Below, in pieces: positions 8,887-18,182 of a stretch of DNA of 64,000 nucleotides. The notes beneath the pieces are model-generated. The model saw only the letters and a list, made by a program, of their open reading frames with translations, was not told the DNA's origin and did no database searches. This stretch comes from an uncultured Pelagibacteraceae bacterium (GTDB taxonomy: Bacteria; Pseudomonadota; Alphaproteobacteria; Pelagibacterales; Pelagibacteraceae). How positions within the stretch are numbered: the stretch's first letter is position 1; every line of letters starts with the position of its first letter. Both the position numbers and the translations under genes were made by a program. The stretch is taken from positions 1 through 64,000 of the forward strand of contig CACOXX010000001.1 of NCBI GenBank assembly GCA_902631265.1, given 5' to 3'.

Positions 8887-10139
8887 TTCAATTTAGCCAT
8901 ATTATTGTTTTTTATAAGGTCAGCTTCTATTCTCAATAACTGATTAAATTTTGCAACCCTTTCTGATCTACATAATGAGCCAGTTTTTATTTGATTTGAA
9001 TTAGTTCCAACTGCTAAATCAGATATAAAAGTATCTTCTGAGTCGCCTGATCTATGAGAAATGATAGTTGTATAACCTATACTTTGAGCAAATCTTATAA
9101 CATCTAGAGTTTCAGATACTGTACCTATTTGATTCAACTTAATTAAAATAGAATTTGATGATTGATATAAAAAACCTTTTTTCAATCTTTGAAGATTAGT
9201 TACATAAAGATCGTCACCTACGATCTGAATTTTTTTTTCTTTTTTATATAAATCTGACCATGATTTCCAATCGTTTTCCGCGAAGGGATCTTCAATAGAT
9301 TTTATTTTAAATCTTTTAATTATTTTTGAGTAGAATAATATTGTATCTTTGTATGAGATATATTTCTTAGAATCTATTGCATATTTGTTATCTTTAAAAA
9401 GTTCATTTGCAGCAACATCTAAACATATTGATACATCTCTTCCGTTAACAAAACCTGCCTTTTTTATAGCGTTCGAGATTAGTTTTAATGCCTCCTCATT
9501 TTTTGAAATCATTGGAGCAAAACCACCCTCATCTCCAACAGATGTAGATAAATTTTTACTGATAAGTAATTTTTTCAAGCTTTGTATTACTAAAAAACAA
9601 ATATTCATTGCTTCACTAAAAGTTTTAGCTTTATCTGGCCTAATCATAAATTCTTGAACTTTTAATCCATTATCGGCATGCGCACCCCCATTGATGATAT
9701 TCATGAGGGGAAAAGGTAATTTAAAATTTTTTTTTATCAAAAAGTTCTTATACAATGGTATCTTTTTCAACTTTGCTGATAATTTTTTAACCGCAATAGA
9801 AACAGATAAAATTGCATTTGCACCTAATTTATTTTTTTGCTTCGTACCATCTAATCTTATAAGAATTGAGTCAATCAATTCTTGATTGTGAACATTTTTA
9901 TTTAGAATTTTTTTTGAAATTATTTTATTTACATTTGATACAGCAGAAAAAACACTTTTTCCTAAATACTTCTTATTTGTGATGTCTCTTTTTTCAAAGG
10001 CCTCATATGAACCAGTCGACGCACCAGAAGGACAGATAGCTTTTGAAGAAACTTTTCCACAAAATATTTCTGTTTCGATTGTTGGTATGCCTCTACTATC
10101 AAATATTTGCCTTGAAACTACTTTTGTAATTTTTGACAT
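8883..10139 (-). CDS. eno: Enolase
   Basis: Enolase interconverts 2-phosphoglycerate and phosphoenolpyruvate. The 418-residue protein shows the N-terminal RQIFDSRGIPTIE, the substrate loop with GASTGS, the acid SVGDEGGFAP, metal-ligand segments SIEDPFAENDW and GDDLYVTN, and the signature ILIKLNQIGTVSET followed by SHRSGDSEDT. Length is slightly short but all active-site segments are present. It follows kdsA with an 11-base gap and overlaps ftsB by 4 bases. With tpiA it is one of two glycolytic or gluconeogenic genes in this run. Confidence 0.98.
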   Translation of the reverse strand: MSKITKVVSRQIFDSRGIPTIETEIFCGKVSSKAICPSGASTGSYEAFEKRDITNKKYLGKSVFSAVSNVNKIISKKILNKNVHNQELIDSILIRLDGTKQKNKLGANAILSVSIAVKKLSAKLKKIPLYKNFLIKKNFKLPFPLMNIINGGAHADNGLKVQEFMIRPDKAKTFSEAMNICFLVIQSLKKLLISKNLSTSVGDEGGFAPMISKNEEALKLISNAIKKAGFVNGRDVSICLDVAANELFKDNKYAIDSKKYISYKDTILFYSKIIKRFKIKSIEDPFAENDWKSWSDLYKKEKKIQIVGDDLYVTNLQRLKKGFLYQSSNSILIKLNQIGTVSETLDVIRFAQSIGYTTIISHRSGDSEDTFISDLAVGTNSNQIKTGSLCRSERVAKFNQLLRIEADLIKNNNMAKLK

Positions 10140-10150
10140 TAAATAATAAC

Positions 10151-10975
10151 TTAGTTTTTAATTAGTTTATCAATCTCAAGCAATTTATTTACCAAACTGT
10201 CCATTTCATTCAATGGAACCATATTTGGACCATCAGAAGGAGCATTATTTGGATCTTGATGCGTTTCAATAAAAACAGCAGCTATCCCAACAGCGACTGC
10301 CGCTCTAGATAAGTGTGAAACAAATTTTCTTTCACCCCCACTTTTATCACCCATTCCTCCAGGTTGTTGGACTGAGTGGGTTGCATCGAAAACTATAGGA
10401 TATCCTGTTTGTGCCATTATTGGTATTGATCTCATATCAGACACTAATGTGTTATAACCAAAACTCGCTCCTCTTTCCGTAATTAAGATATTGCTATTTC
10501 CTGTATCTGATATTTTCTTTATTACATTTGACATATCCCAAGGAGCTAGAAATTGACCTTTTTTAACATTAATAACCTTATTTGTTTTGGCGGCAGCTAC
10601 TAACAAATCAGTTTGCCTGCATAAAAATGCTGGAATTTGAAGTACATCAACATAATTTGCAACAACAGAACATTGCTCTACATTGTGAATGTCGGTTAGA
10701 ATTGGGACATTTATTTGTTTTTTAATTTTATCAAATATTGGTAAAGATTTTTCTAAACCAACACCTCTTTTACTTTTAAGACTAGTTCTGTTAGCTTTGT
10801 CGAAAGATGTTTTATAAATAAAACCTATATTATATTTTTTTGAAATTTCTGATATTTTTCCTGCCATATCAAGAGCATGCTGCTCGTTCTCAAGTTGACA
10901 AGGTCCTGCAATTAAACATATCTTTTCTTTGTTTGAAATTTTTACTCCATCACAATTTACTGTAATATTTTTCAT
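10151..10975 (-). CDS. kdsA: 3-deoxy-8-phosphooctulonate (KDO-8-P) synthase, metal-dependent class
   Basis: KdsA condenses arabinose 5-phosphate with phosphoenolpyruvate to give KDO 8-phosphate for lipopolysaccharide. The 274-residue protein has AGPCQLE near residues 23-29, YKTSFDKANRTS, the QIPAFLCRQTDLL strand, KKGQFLAPWDM, and FDATHSVQQPGG. C26 in AGPC is the metal-ligand position; KDO-8-P synthases with cysteine here are metal-dependent, while the E. coli enzyme has asparagine, so this looks like the metal-dependent class. The gene starts one base into the pyrG stop codon (TAATG) and sits between pyrG and eno, as in many proteobacteria. It complements the lipid A genes at 21-25 kb. Confidence 0.97.
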   Translation of the reverse strand: MKNITVNCDGVKISNKEKICLIAGPCQLENEQHALDMAGKISEISKKYNIGFIYKTSFDKANRTSLKSKRGVGLEKSLPIFDKIKKQINVPILTDIHNVEQCSVVANYVDVLQIPAFLCRQTDLLVAAAKTNKVINVKKGQFLAPWDMSNVIKKISDTGNSNILITERGASFGYNTLVSDMRSIPIMAQTGYPIVFDATHSVQQPGGMGDKSGGERKFVSHLSRAAVAVGIAAVFIETHQDPNNAPSDGPNMVPLNEMDSLVNKLLEIDKLIKN

Positions 10976-12591
10976 TATGTTTTTTTCGCAGCCCCAATAA
11001 ATGATGAGAATAATGGATGAGGTTGCAAAGGTCTAGATTTAAATTCTGGGTGAAATTGAACTCCAATAAACCAAGGATGATTTTTAATTTCAACGATTTC
11101 AGGTAAGTTGTTGTCAGGGGACATTCCTGAAAAATTTAAACCGTGTATTTCAAATTTTTTTCTCAAATTGACATTAACCTCATATCTATGTCTATGTCTT
11201 TCTTTAATTAGACCAGACTTGTAAATTTCTTTTATTAAGGAATTGTGTTGTAATTTAGCTGGATAAAGACCTAATCGCATAGTTCCACCTAAATTTTTCA
11301 CAGTTCCTTTAATTTTTCTACCGTTTTTGTTCCATTCTTCAATAAGGCCAATTACCGGGTAGCAATTTTTATCAAACTCACTAGAACCAGCATTTTTAAT
11401 TTTAAGTACATTTCTAGCAAATTCAATTACTGCCATTTGCATGCCAAAACAAATCCCTAAAAAAGGAATTTTTTTAGTCCTTGCATAATTTATACATGCT
11501 ATCTTTCCTTCGGTGCCTCTTTTTCCAAAACCTCCAGGAATTATTATTCCAGAAACATTACTTAATTTTTTTTGAACATCTGTGACTTTCAATAAATCTG
11601 ATTCTATTCTAATTAAATTAATCTTTACGTTATTATGAATACCTCCGTGAACTAGCGCTTCATCTAATGATTTATATGCATCTTTTAAATCAACATATTT
11701 TCCAACAATTGCAATATTTACAGTCCTAATATTTTTGTTTGTTACAATTTTAGTTACATCTTTCCACGGTTTTAAATTAATCTTTTTCCTCGGCTTAATA
11801 TTGAAATATTCAAAGACTTGTTTATCTAAGCCCTCGTTAAAAAAACTTATTGGTGCTTCATAAATTGTCTTAACATCTACTGTCTCTATAACCCTTTTGA
11901 TTGGTATGTTGCAGAATAATGAAATTTTTTTTCTTTGATCAAGAGGTATAGATTGTTGAGATCTGCAAATAACCATATCTGGTTGAATTCCAATACTTCT
12001 TAATTCTTTAACAGAATGTTGTGTTGGTTTGGTTTTAATTTCATCAGATGATTTTAAAAATGGAACTAATGTTAAGTGTATAAATAAAGTTTTTTCTTTA
12101 CCTATGTCGTTAGCAAATTGTCTTATAGCCTCTAGAAAAGGTAGACTCTCAATATCGCCAACTGTTCCTCCAATTTCACAGATAACAAAATCTTCATTTT
12201 TAATTCCATTTTTAATAAACTCTTTAATTCTATTAGTAACATGTGGAATTACTTGAACAGTTTTACCAAGGTAATCACCCTTCCTTTCTTTAGTTATAAT
12301 ATCACTATAAATTTTTCCAGTTGTAATATTATCATTTTTTGTAGATGCTATATCAGTAAATCTTTCATAATGACCTAAGTCTAAGTCAGTTTCTGCTCCG
12401 TCATCTGTTACAAAAACCTCACCATGTTGAAATGGACTCATTGTTCCTGGATCAACATTTAAATAAGGATCCATTTTTCTTACTCTTACTTTAAAGCCTT
12501 GTGATTTAAGTAGATAAGCTAATGATGCTGATGATAAACCTTTTCCAAGTGATGATACCACGCCGCCAGTGACAAAAATATATCGCGCCAT
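10975..12591 (-). CDS. pyrG: CTP synthase
   Basis: PyrG aminates UTP to CTP with glutamine and ATP. The synthetase half opens with FVTGGVVSSLGKGL and contains CEIGGTVGDIES; the glutaminase half shows IPGGFGKRGTEGK, the nucleophile motif FLGICFGMQ and the late triad residues in FHPEFKSRP. At 538 residues it has the usual length. The gene lies 40 bases after secG and abuts kdsA. Its substrate UTP derives from UMP phosphorylation, which is relevant because pyrH is missing from its usual place in the rpsB-frr cluster of this window. Confidence 0.98.
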   Translation of the reverse strand: MARYIFVTGGVVSSLGKGLSSASLAYLLKSQGFKVRVRKMDPYLNVDPGTMSPFQHGEVFVTDDGAETDLDLGHYERFTDIASTKNDNITTGKIYSDIITKERKGDYLGKTVQVIPHVTNRIKEFIKNGIKNEDFVICEIGGTVGDIESLPFLEAIRQFANDIGKEKTLFIHLTLVPFLKSSDEIKTKPTQHSVKELRSIGIQPDMVICRSQQSIPLDQRKKISLFCNIPIKRVIETVDVKTIYEAPISFFNEGLDKQVFEYFNIKPRKKINLKPWKDVTKIVTNKNIRTVNIAIVGKYVDLKDAYKSLDEALVHGGIHNNVKINLIRIESDLLKVTDVQKKLSNVSGIIIPGGFGKRGTEGKIACINYARTKKIPFLGICFGMQMAVIEFARNVLKIKNAGSSEFDKNCYPVIGLIEEWNKNGRKIKGTVKNLGGTMRLGLYPAKLQHNSLIKEIYKSGLIKERHRHRYEVNVNLRKKFEIHGLNFSGMSPDNNLPEIVEIKNHPWFIGVQFHPEFKSRPLQPHPLFSSFIGAAKKT

Positions 12592-12631
12592 GGAAGTATG
12601 TTATAAGCTTTTTTTTGTAAAAATAAAAGAA

Positions 12632-12937
12632 TTAATTGTTGTTATCGGGTATTTTTGGTGCGTCTTTATCTGAATTTTCGTCCACTGTATCAATTAATGA
12701 TTTTTCAGGACTTAATTTTTGATTCGATAAAATAGTTAGGCCTAAACTACAAATTATAAATAATGTTGCTACAATAGCTGTACTTTTGGTCAAAAAATTG
12801 CCTGCAGTTTTGGAAAACATATAACTTTCTTGTGATACACCAATTCCTAATGCGCCACCCTCTGATTTTTGAAATAAAACAAGAATTACTAAAATAATAG
12901 CAAGGACTATGTTTATCGTTAGCAAAATATTTTCCAT
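12632..12937 (-). CDS. secG: SecG preprotein translocase subunit
   Basis: SecG is the small third subunit of the SecYEG channel in the inner membrane. The 101-residue product has two membrane helices, at about 4-22 and 53-71, joined by the family loop VLFQKSEGGALGIG and the following phenylalanine/glycine-rich stretch. The tail is acidic and asparagine-rich, ending in four or five polar residues, as commonly seen in alphaproteobacteria. It lies 5 bases after tpiA, an order found widely in proteobacteria, and is probably cotranscribed with it. Confidence 0.95.
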   Translation of the reverse strand: MENILLTINIVLAIILVILVLFQKSEGGALGIGVSQESYMFSKTAGNFLTKSTAIVATLFIICSLGLTILSNQKLSPEKSLIDTVDENSDKDAPKIPDNNN

Positions 12938-12942
12938 GGGGA

Positions 12943-13683
12943 CTAATTATACGTTTTTTTCACTATATCAATAAATTTTTTGGAGTTTTGTGAAGCTCCG
13001 CCGATTAAAAAACCATCAAGGTTAGTTATTTTTTTTAAATTTCTTATATTTTCGGAATTTACAGATCCACCGTATAAAATTTTTGGTAATTTACCCTTAA
13101 ATTTTTTTTTTATGAATTCAACTGTTTGCTCAAGTTCATCTATTTTAGGAATTTTTCCAGTGCCAATTGACCAAACTGGCTCATAAGCAACAAATATATT
13201 AGACTTTTTTTTTATCTTTTTTAAACCATGTTTAATTTGTTTTGATAAAATTGATTTTGTTTTTTTTCTCTTTTTTTCAGCCAAAGTTTCGCCAATACAA
13301 AAAATAACCTTTAATTTTGATTTAATAGCGCTTTTAATTTTGAGATTAATAAGTTTGTCAGTTTCGCCTTTTTGTCTATTTTCTGAATGACCTAAAATTA
13401 CATAATTGGCACCAGAGCTTTTAAGCATTTTTGAATTTACAAAACCTGTATGTGAACCATAATCTTCACTCTCATGACAATTTTGACCTCCGATGTCTAT
13501 TAAACAATTTTCAAACTTTTTCAAAAAGGAAGAAATTAAAGTGTATGGAGGACAATAAATTAATCTTCCTTTCTTAATTTCTTTAGATTTTGAAAATTTA
13601 ATAACTTTATCCAACGTATTTAATGATTTTATATTTCCATACATCTTCCAATTAGCAATGAAATACATAATTTTGTTTGTCAT
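12943..13683 (-). CDS. tpiA: Triosephosphate isomerase
   Basis: TpiA interconverts dihydroxyacetone phosphate and glyceraldehyde 3-phosphate. The 246-residue TIM barrel shows the substrate lysine in ANWKMYGN, the electrophilic histidine in ILGHSENR, the catalytic glutamate in YEPVWSIGTGK and the phosphate-binding ILYGGSVNSEN. ATG at 13683 is used; a second in-frame ATG five codons later (13668) is also possible and closer to the family's usual start. It opens a minus-strand run of eight genes and is divergent from ppiD, with 56 bases between. Confidence 0.97.
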   Translation of the reverse strand: MTNKIMYFIANWKMYGNIKSLNTLDKVIKFSKSKEIKKGRLIYCPPYTLISSFLKKFENCLIDIGGQNCHESEDYGSHTGFVNSKMLKSSGANYVILGHSENRQKGETDKLINLKIKSAIKSKLKVIFCIGETLAEKKRKKTKSILSKQIKHGLKKIKKKSNIFVAYEPVWSIGTGKIPKIDELEQTVEFIKKKFKGKLPKILYGGSVNSENIRNLKKITNLDGFLIGGASQNSKKFIDIVKKTYN

Positions 13684-13739
13684 AGTTCCTTTTTTAATCT
13701 ATAGATTTGTTTTTATAGATCAATAAATAATCATATATA
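13684..13739. promoter_or_regulatory. Divergent promoter region of tpiA and ppiD
   Basis: The 56 bases between two divergent start codons must hold both promoters. They are almost entirely A/T, with TTGTTT near 13708 and several TATA-like hexamers close to the ppiD start, but no single pair of elements stands out. The ppiD leader must be very short. Confidence 0.4.
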
Positions 13740-15167
13740 ATGTTAAATAAGTTTAAAAATTTCTCGAAAAGTAAACTTGGAGCAGTTGTGGTATTTATTG
13801 TTGCCTTGCCTTTTGTATTCTTTGGGATGGGCAGTGTTTTTCAAAATAAGGACACAAATAACATTGCTAAAATTGACAATTATAACATTTCAACTAAAAA
13901 TTTTACTGATCATATAAGTTCTTTGGGTATTAGTTCTGAGGTGATAAGAAATAATTTAGATCAAAATATTTTAGAAGAAATATTAAGTGATTTACTAGCT
14001 AAAAAATTTATTGAATTAGAAATAGATTATTATGATATATCAATTTCAGATGAGCAATTGGTAAGGATTATCAAGAAAAATAAAAATTTTTTAGATGAAA
14101 AATCCAAATTTGATCGAATTAAATATGAAAAGTTTTTAATCGAAAATAATATTAACGCCTCAGATTTTGAAAAAAGATTAAAAAATAGAGAATTAGAAAA
14201 AAAACTTTTTTTCCTCTTAAACGGAGGTATCAATACTCCAGAATTTATCGTAAAAAAATATTATAAATATGAAAATAGTAAAATTGATTTAAGATTTATT
14301 AATCTTGATAATTTTTATAAAAAAGAGAGTCAATTTTCTGAGTCAGAAATCGCAAATTATATTGAAAATAATAGTGTCAGTTTACAACGAGATTTTATAG
14401 ATTTTGATTATGTGAAAATAACACCTAAAAACTTAATCGATGCAAATGAATATAGTGAAACATTTTTCTCAGAAGTAGATAAAATTGAAAATAATATCTC
14501 CAATTTTTCAGATCTTAAAAATCTTTTGAGTAATTATGAAAATATTAATTTAGAAAAAAAAACAAATTATACACTTGTTAATAATGACGATCCTTTTAAA
14601 GAGGTCTATGACAATAGATTTGATAATGGTATTCAGATAATAGATAAAAATGACTATATTCTTCTATTTCAAATCAAGAATATTGAAAATAAAATTCCAG
14701 AAATAACAGATAAAAATTTTAAAAACTTTATTTTAACATCACTTGTTGAGAAAGAAAAATTTGATTATAACAAAAAAATTTTTGATAAAATAAGTGCCAA
14801 TAAATTTTCAGATGCTGATTTTGAAAATATTAGTAGTGATAAATCTTTATTTAAAAATATTCAGTTAAACTCCGTTAAGGATAATAATTTTTTTGAAATT
14901 AATTCAATTGAGTATATTTATGCACTTCCTGAAAAAAGTTTCCTATTAGTCTCTGATGAAAAAGGCAAAATATACTTAGCCAAAATAGATAAGATTAAAA
15001 CACAAAATATTGATAGTAAAAAAAAAGATTTTGATACTTATTACAATAAAACCAATGAAAAATTAAAGAGTGATGTTTTTTCTACTTATGATTTATACTT
15101 AAATAAAAAATATAATGTAAAAATTTATTCAAGGACAATCGAAAGATTAAGAAACTATTTTAAATGA
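13740..15167 (+). CDS. ppiD: PpiD/SurA-N-like membrane-anchored periplasmic chaperone
   Basis: This 475-residue protein has one N-terminal membrane helix (about 13-32) after a basic start, then a long periplasmic region whose first half resembles the SurA_N chaperone domain of PpiD, including the helix-rich stretch with LLAKKFIELE and KLFFLLNGG. PpiD helps outer-membrane and periplasmic proteins emerging from SecYEG. E. coli PpiD is about 620 residues with a parvulin domain; here I find no GGDLG-type parvulin motif and the middle is too short or divergent. The stop overlaps the trpE start by 4 bases, so it leads the trp genes; the ppiD-trpE order is common in alphaproteobacteria. The name follows architecture and context. 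Confidence 0.8.
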   Translation: MLNKFKNFSKSKLGAVVVFIVALPFVFFGMGSVFQNKDTNNIAKIDNYNISTKNFTDHISSLGISSEVIRNNLDQNILEEILSDLLAKKFIELEIDYYDISISDEQLVRIIKKNKNFLDEKSKFDRIKYEKFLIENNINASDFEKRLKNRELEKKLFFLLNGGINTPEFIVKKYYKYENSKIDLRFINLDNFYKKESQFSESEIANYIENNSVSLQRDFIDFDYVKITPKNLIDANEYSETFFSEVDKIENNISNFSDLKNLLSNYENINLEKKTNYTLVNNDDPFKEVYDNRFDNGIQIIDKNDYILLFQIKNIENKIPEITDKNFKNFILTSLVEKEKFDYNKKIFDKISANKFSDADFENISSDKSLFKNIQLNSVKDNNFFEINSIEYIYALPEKSFLLVSDEKGKIYLAKIDKIKTQNIDSKKKDFDTYYNKTNEKLKSDVFSTYDLYLNKKYNVKIYSRTIERLRNYFK

Positions 15168-16621
15168 AATTAAATGTAAGTCTAAAAGAATTTAAAAAAA
15201 AATATAACCAAAAAAAAAATCAAGTTTTATACTATAAAATTAAATCCAAAAGTTCTTTTGAGATTGAAAATTTGATTAATAACTTTCTAGAAGAAAAGAA
15301 TAGTTTTATTTTTGAGTCTGTAGAAAAAGGTAAAATAAAGGGTAGATACACAATTTTTGGCAAAGAACCAGATAAAATATGGGAGTTCAATCAAAAGAGA
15401 GTTTCTTCAGTTATATCTGGAAGGAAAAAAATAATTAAAGGTGATCCAAAGATTATATTAAGTGAAATAATAGATGATTTTGAATTTAATATCCCATCTT
15501 CATTACCGCCTATGTGTAGTATGATAGCTGGATACTTTTCTTATGATGCAATTAGATATATAGAAAAAATTAAAAATTCTTGTAAGAACGATCTTAAATT
15601 GCCAGATATTAGATTGATTAGACCTACTACTCTAATAATACATGACAATGTTAAAAAGGAAATTTTTTTCGTCAAAAATATTTTTTCTGATATTAAAATT
15701 AATAACTTAAAAAAAAAGTATTTTGAAATACAAGATGAAATCAATAGTTTATTGATAGGTTCAAAGGTTTCTAAATTTCAAAAAGATAACTCAAATAAAA
15801 AGTTTAGCGTAAAATCAAACATTTCTAAAAAAAGGTTTTTCCAAATTGTAAACAAAGCCAAAGAATATATAAAGAAAGGTGACATATTCCAGGTTGTTTT
15901 AAGCCAAAGATTTGAGTCAAAACTTACAAAAAAACCAATTGAAATTTATAAGAAATTAAGGGTTACTAATCCCTCACCATTTATGTTTTTCTTTAATTTT
16001 AATGACTTTCAAATTATTGGAGCAAGTCCAGAAATATTGGTTAGATTAAGAAATAATGTAATTACTGTAAGACCAATTGCAGGAACAAGACCTAGAGGAA
16101 GAAATAATAAAGAGGATAATTTATTAAAAAAAGATCTAATTAATGATAAAAAAGAATTGTCTGAACATCTTATGCTTCTAGACTTAGGCAGAAATGATGC
16201 CGGAAAAGTTTCAAAGATAAATACGATAAAAGTTACTGAAAAATTTAAAATTGAAAAATATTCACACGTTATGCATATCGTATCTAATGTGACAGGTGTC
16301 TATGATAAAAAATTCTCAAAATTTGAGGCCTTAATGGCTGGGTTTCCAGCTGGCACAGTTTCTGGGGCACCTAAAATAAGAGCGATGGAAATAATTGATG
16401 AACTTGAAAAAAATAGTAGAAAAATTTACGCAGGAGGGATTGGTTACTTTTCTGCAAACGGAGATTTCGATACTTGTATAGCTCTAAGAACAGCAATAAC
16501 AAAAAATAAAAAATTTTATGTTCAGGCGGGCGCTGGAATTGTTGCGGATAGCAAGCCAATAAATGAATATAATGAAACAATTAATAAAGCAAAAGCTTTA
16601 ATAAAGTCTTTAGAAAAATGA
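15164..16621 (+). CDS. trpE: Anthranilate synthase component I
   Basis: TrpE makes anthranilate from chorismate, with ammonia from TrpG. The 485-residue protein has the chorismate-binding domain in its C-terminal half: FFNFNDFQIIGASPEIL, PIAGTRPRG, the long LLDLGRNDAGKVS segment, and FPAGTVSGAPKIRAME. The N-terminal part carries FIFESVEKGKIKGRYTIFG, the region of the tryptophan-binding LLES motif, so feedback inhibition is plausible. It overlaps ppiD and trpG by 4 bases each. I see no leader peptide or attenuator in front of it, because the gene is embedded in an operon. Confidence 0.97.
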   Translation: MKLNVSLKEFKKKYNQKKNQVLYYKIKSKSSFEIENLINNFLEEKNSFIFESVEKGKIKGRYTIFGKEPDKIWEFNQKRVSSVISGRKKIIKGDPKIILSEIIDDFEFNIPSSLPPMCSMIAGYFSYDAIRYIEKIKNSCKNDLKLPDIRLIRPTTLIIHDNVKKEIFFVKNIFSDIKINNLKKKYFEIQDEINSLLIGSKVSKFQKDNSNKKFSVKSNISKKRFFQIVNKAKEYIKKGDIFQVVLSQRFESKLTKKPIEIYKKLRVTNPSPFMFFFNFNDFQIIGASPEILVRLRNNVITVRPIAGTRPRGRNNKEDNLLKKDLINDKKELSEHLMLLDLGRNDAGKVSKINTIKVTEKFKIEKYSHVMHIVSNVTGVYDKKFSKFEALMAGFPAGTVSGAPKIRAMEIIDELEKNSRKIYAGGIGYFSANGDFDTCIALRTAITKNKKFYVQAGAGIVADSKPINEYNETINKAKALIKSLEK

Positions 16622-17193
16622 AAATACTTCTTATTGATAACTACGATAGTTTTACATATAATTTGTATCACTACTTGTCTGCTCTAAAAACTAAAGTAGA
16701 AGTCTATAGAAATGATAAAATAAATTCCTCAGAAATTATCAAGAAAAGATTTGATAGAATTGTTATTTCTCCGGGACCAGGGAATCCAAATCAATCTGGA
16801 AATTGTTTGAAAATTGTAAAAGAATTTCATAACAAATTACCTATACTTGGAGTTTGCCTCGGACATCAAATAATAGGTCAAGTTTTTGGATCTAAAATAA
16901 TTCAAGCAAAAAAATTGATGCACGGAAAAACAAGTAGAATAATATCTAAAAAAACTGGAATACTGAAAAATTTACCTAAAAACTTTGAAGCAACTAGATA
17001 TCACAGTTTGATAATTGACAAAAAAACACTGTCAAAAGACCTGGAAATCACTGCAGAAACAAAGGACGGTTTAATAATGGGAGTTAAACATAAAAAACAT
17101 AATGTGCATGGGGTGCAATTTCATCCTGAAAGTATTAAAACAAAACTTGGAATAAAAATTTTAAAAAACTTTATTAGATTTAAAAACAAATGA
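16618..17193 (+). CDS. trpG: Anthranilate synthase component II (glutamine amidotransferase)
   Basis: TrpG hydrolyses glutamine to supply ammonia to TrpE. The 191 residues form a class I amidotransferase domain: LLIDNYDSFTYNL at the N-terminus, the oxyanion strand ISPGPGNP, the nucleophile cysteine in LGVCLGHQIIG (near residue 79), RYHSLI and the histidine/glutamate pair in GVQFHPESI. All triad positions are present. It overlaps trpE and trpD by 4 bases each. Such subunits can also serve folate synthesis (PabA), which is common where only one copy exists; whether a pabA exists elsewhere cannot be seen from this window. Confidence 0.97.
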   Translation: MKILLIDNYDSFTYNLYHYLSALKTKVEVYRNDKINSSEIIKKRFDRIVISPGPGNPNQSGNCLKIVKEFHNKLPILGVCLGHQIIGQVFGSKIIQAKKLMHGKTSRIISKKTGILKNLPKNFEATRYHSLIIDKKTLSKDLEITAETKDGLIMGVKHKKHNVHGVQFHPESIKTKLGIKILKNFIRFKNK

Positions 17194-18182
17194 AACAATT
17201 CATAGACAAAATAGGAGCAAAACAAAATTTAAGTTTTTCAGAAAGTAAAGAAGCTTTTAAAATAATAATGGAGGGAAAAGCTAATGATCAAGAGATATTT
17301 GATTTTTTAACTCTGTTATCAAATAAAGGGGAGTCTTCTGATGAAATAGCAGGAGGTGTTTACGTATTAAGGGAAAAATCAAAAAGGGTAAATGTAGAAG
17401 ATTGTATTGATACATGTGGTACGGGTGGAGATGGTATGAACACTCTAAATATATCTACCGCGTCAGCTCTATTATTGGCTAGTATGGATATTAAAGTAGC
17501 AAAACACGGTAACAAAGCTGTTTCATCAAAATGTGGATCAGGTGATGTATTGGAGGCACTCGATATAAATATTAATTTAGATTCAAATGAAATTGAACAA
17601 CAAATAAATAAAAACAATTTTGGTTTCATGTTTGCACCTAACTACCACAGCGCAATGAAATTTGTCGGGCCAACAAGAAAAAAGATTGGAAAAAGAACAA
17701 TTTTCAATATGATCGGACCATTAAGTAGCCCTGCACTAGTAAAAAAACAAGTTATTGGTGTATTCGATAAAACACTTTTAGAGATATTTGCAAATGCTTT
17801 AAAAAGTTTAGATATTAAGTTTGCATGGATTGTAAACAGTGATGATGGCTTAGATGAAATATCACCATATGCAAAAACTAATGTGATGCAATTAAAAGAT
17901 AATGAGATTACTGAAATTACAATAGACCCAAAAAAATTAGAAATAAACGCTGATAAATTTGAAAATCTTGTAGGGCAAGATGCTAAATTTAACGCTGATA
18001 AAATGATAGATATTTTTAAAGGTGAAGACAATGATTTTTCGAAAGCAGTATGCTTGAATGCTGCTGCGGGATTAATTGTATCGGAAAAATATGAAAATTA
18101 TGAAGAAGCATATAATTATTCAAGAGATTTCATAAAGTCAGGAGCTACATATAAACACTTAGTAAAAATACAAAATGTCTGA
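17190..18182 (+). CDS. trpD: Anthranilate phosphoribosyltransferase
   Basis: TrpD transfers the phosphoribosyl group of PRPP to anthranilate. The 330-residue protein shows the PRPP-binding DTCGTGGDGMNTLNIST (about 73-89), then KHGNKAVSSKCGSGDVLEAL, the anthranilate-site FAPNYHSAMK and the RTIFNMIGPLSSPA segment, all in the usual order. Length is typical. The ATG overlaps the trpG stop (ATGA) and the 3' end overlaps trpC by 8 bases. Together with trpE, trpG and trpC this covers chorismate to indole-glycerol phosphate except for TrpF; trpF, trpB and trpA are not in the window, consistent with the split trp operon of alphaproteobacteria. Confidence 0.97.
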   Translation: MKQFIDKIGAKQNLSFSESKEAFKIIMEGKANDQEIFDFLTLLSNKGESSDEIAGGVYVLREKSKRVNVEDCIDTCGTGGDGMNTLNISTASALLLASMDIKVAKHGNKAVSSKCGSGDVLEALDININLDSNEIEQQINKNNFGFMFAPNYHSAMKFVGPTRKKIGKRTIFNMIGPLSSPALVKKQVIGVFDKTLLEIFANALKSLDIKFAWIVNSDDGLDEISPYAKTNVMQLKDNEITEITIDPKKLEINADKFENLVGQDAKFNADKMIDIFKGEDNDFSKAVCLNAAAGLIVSEKYENYEEAYNYSRDFIKSGATYKHLVKIQNV

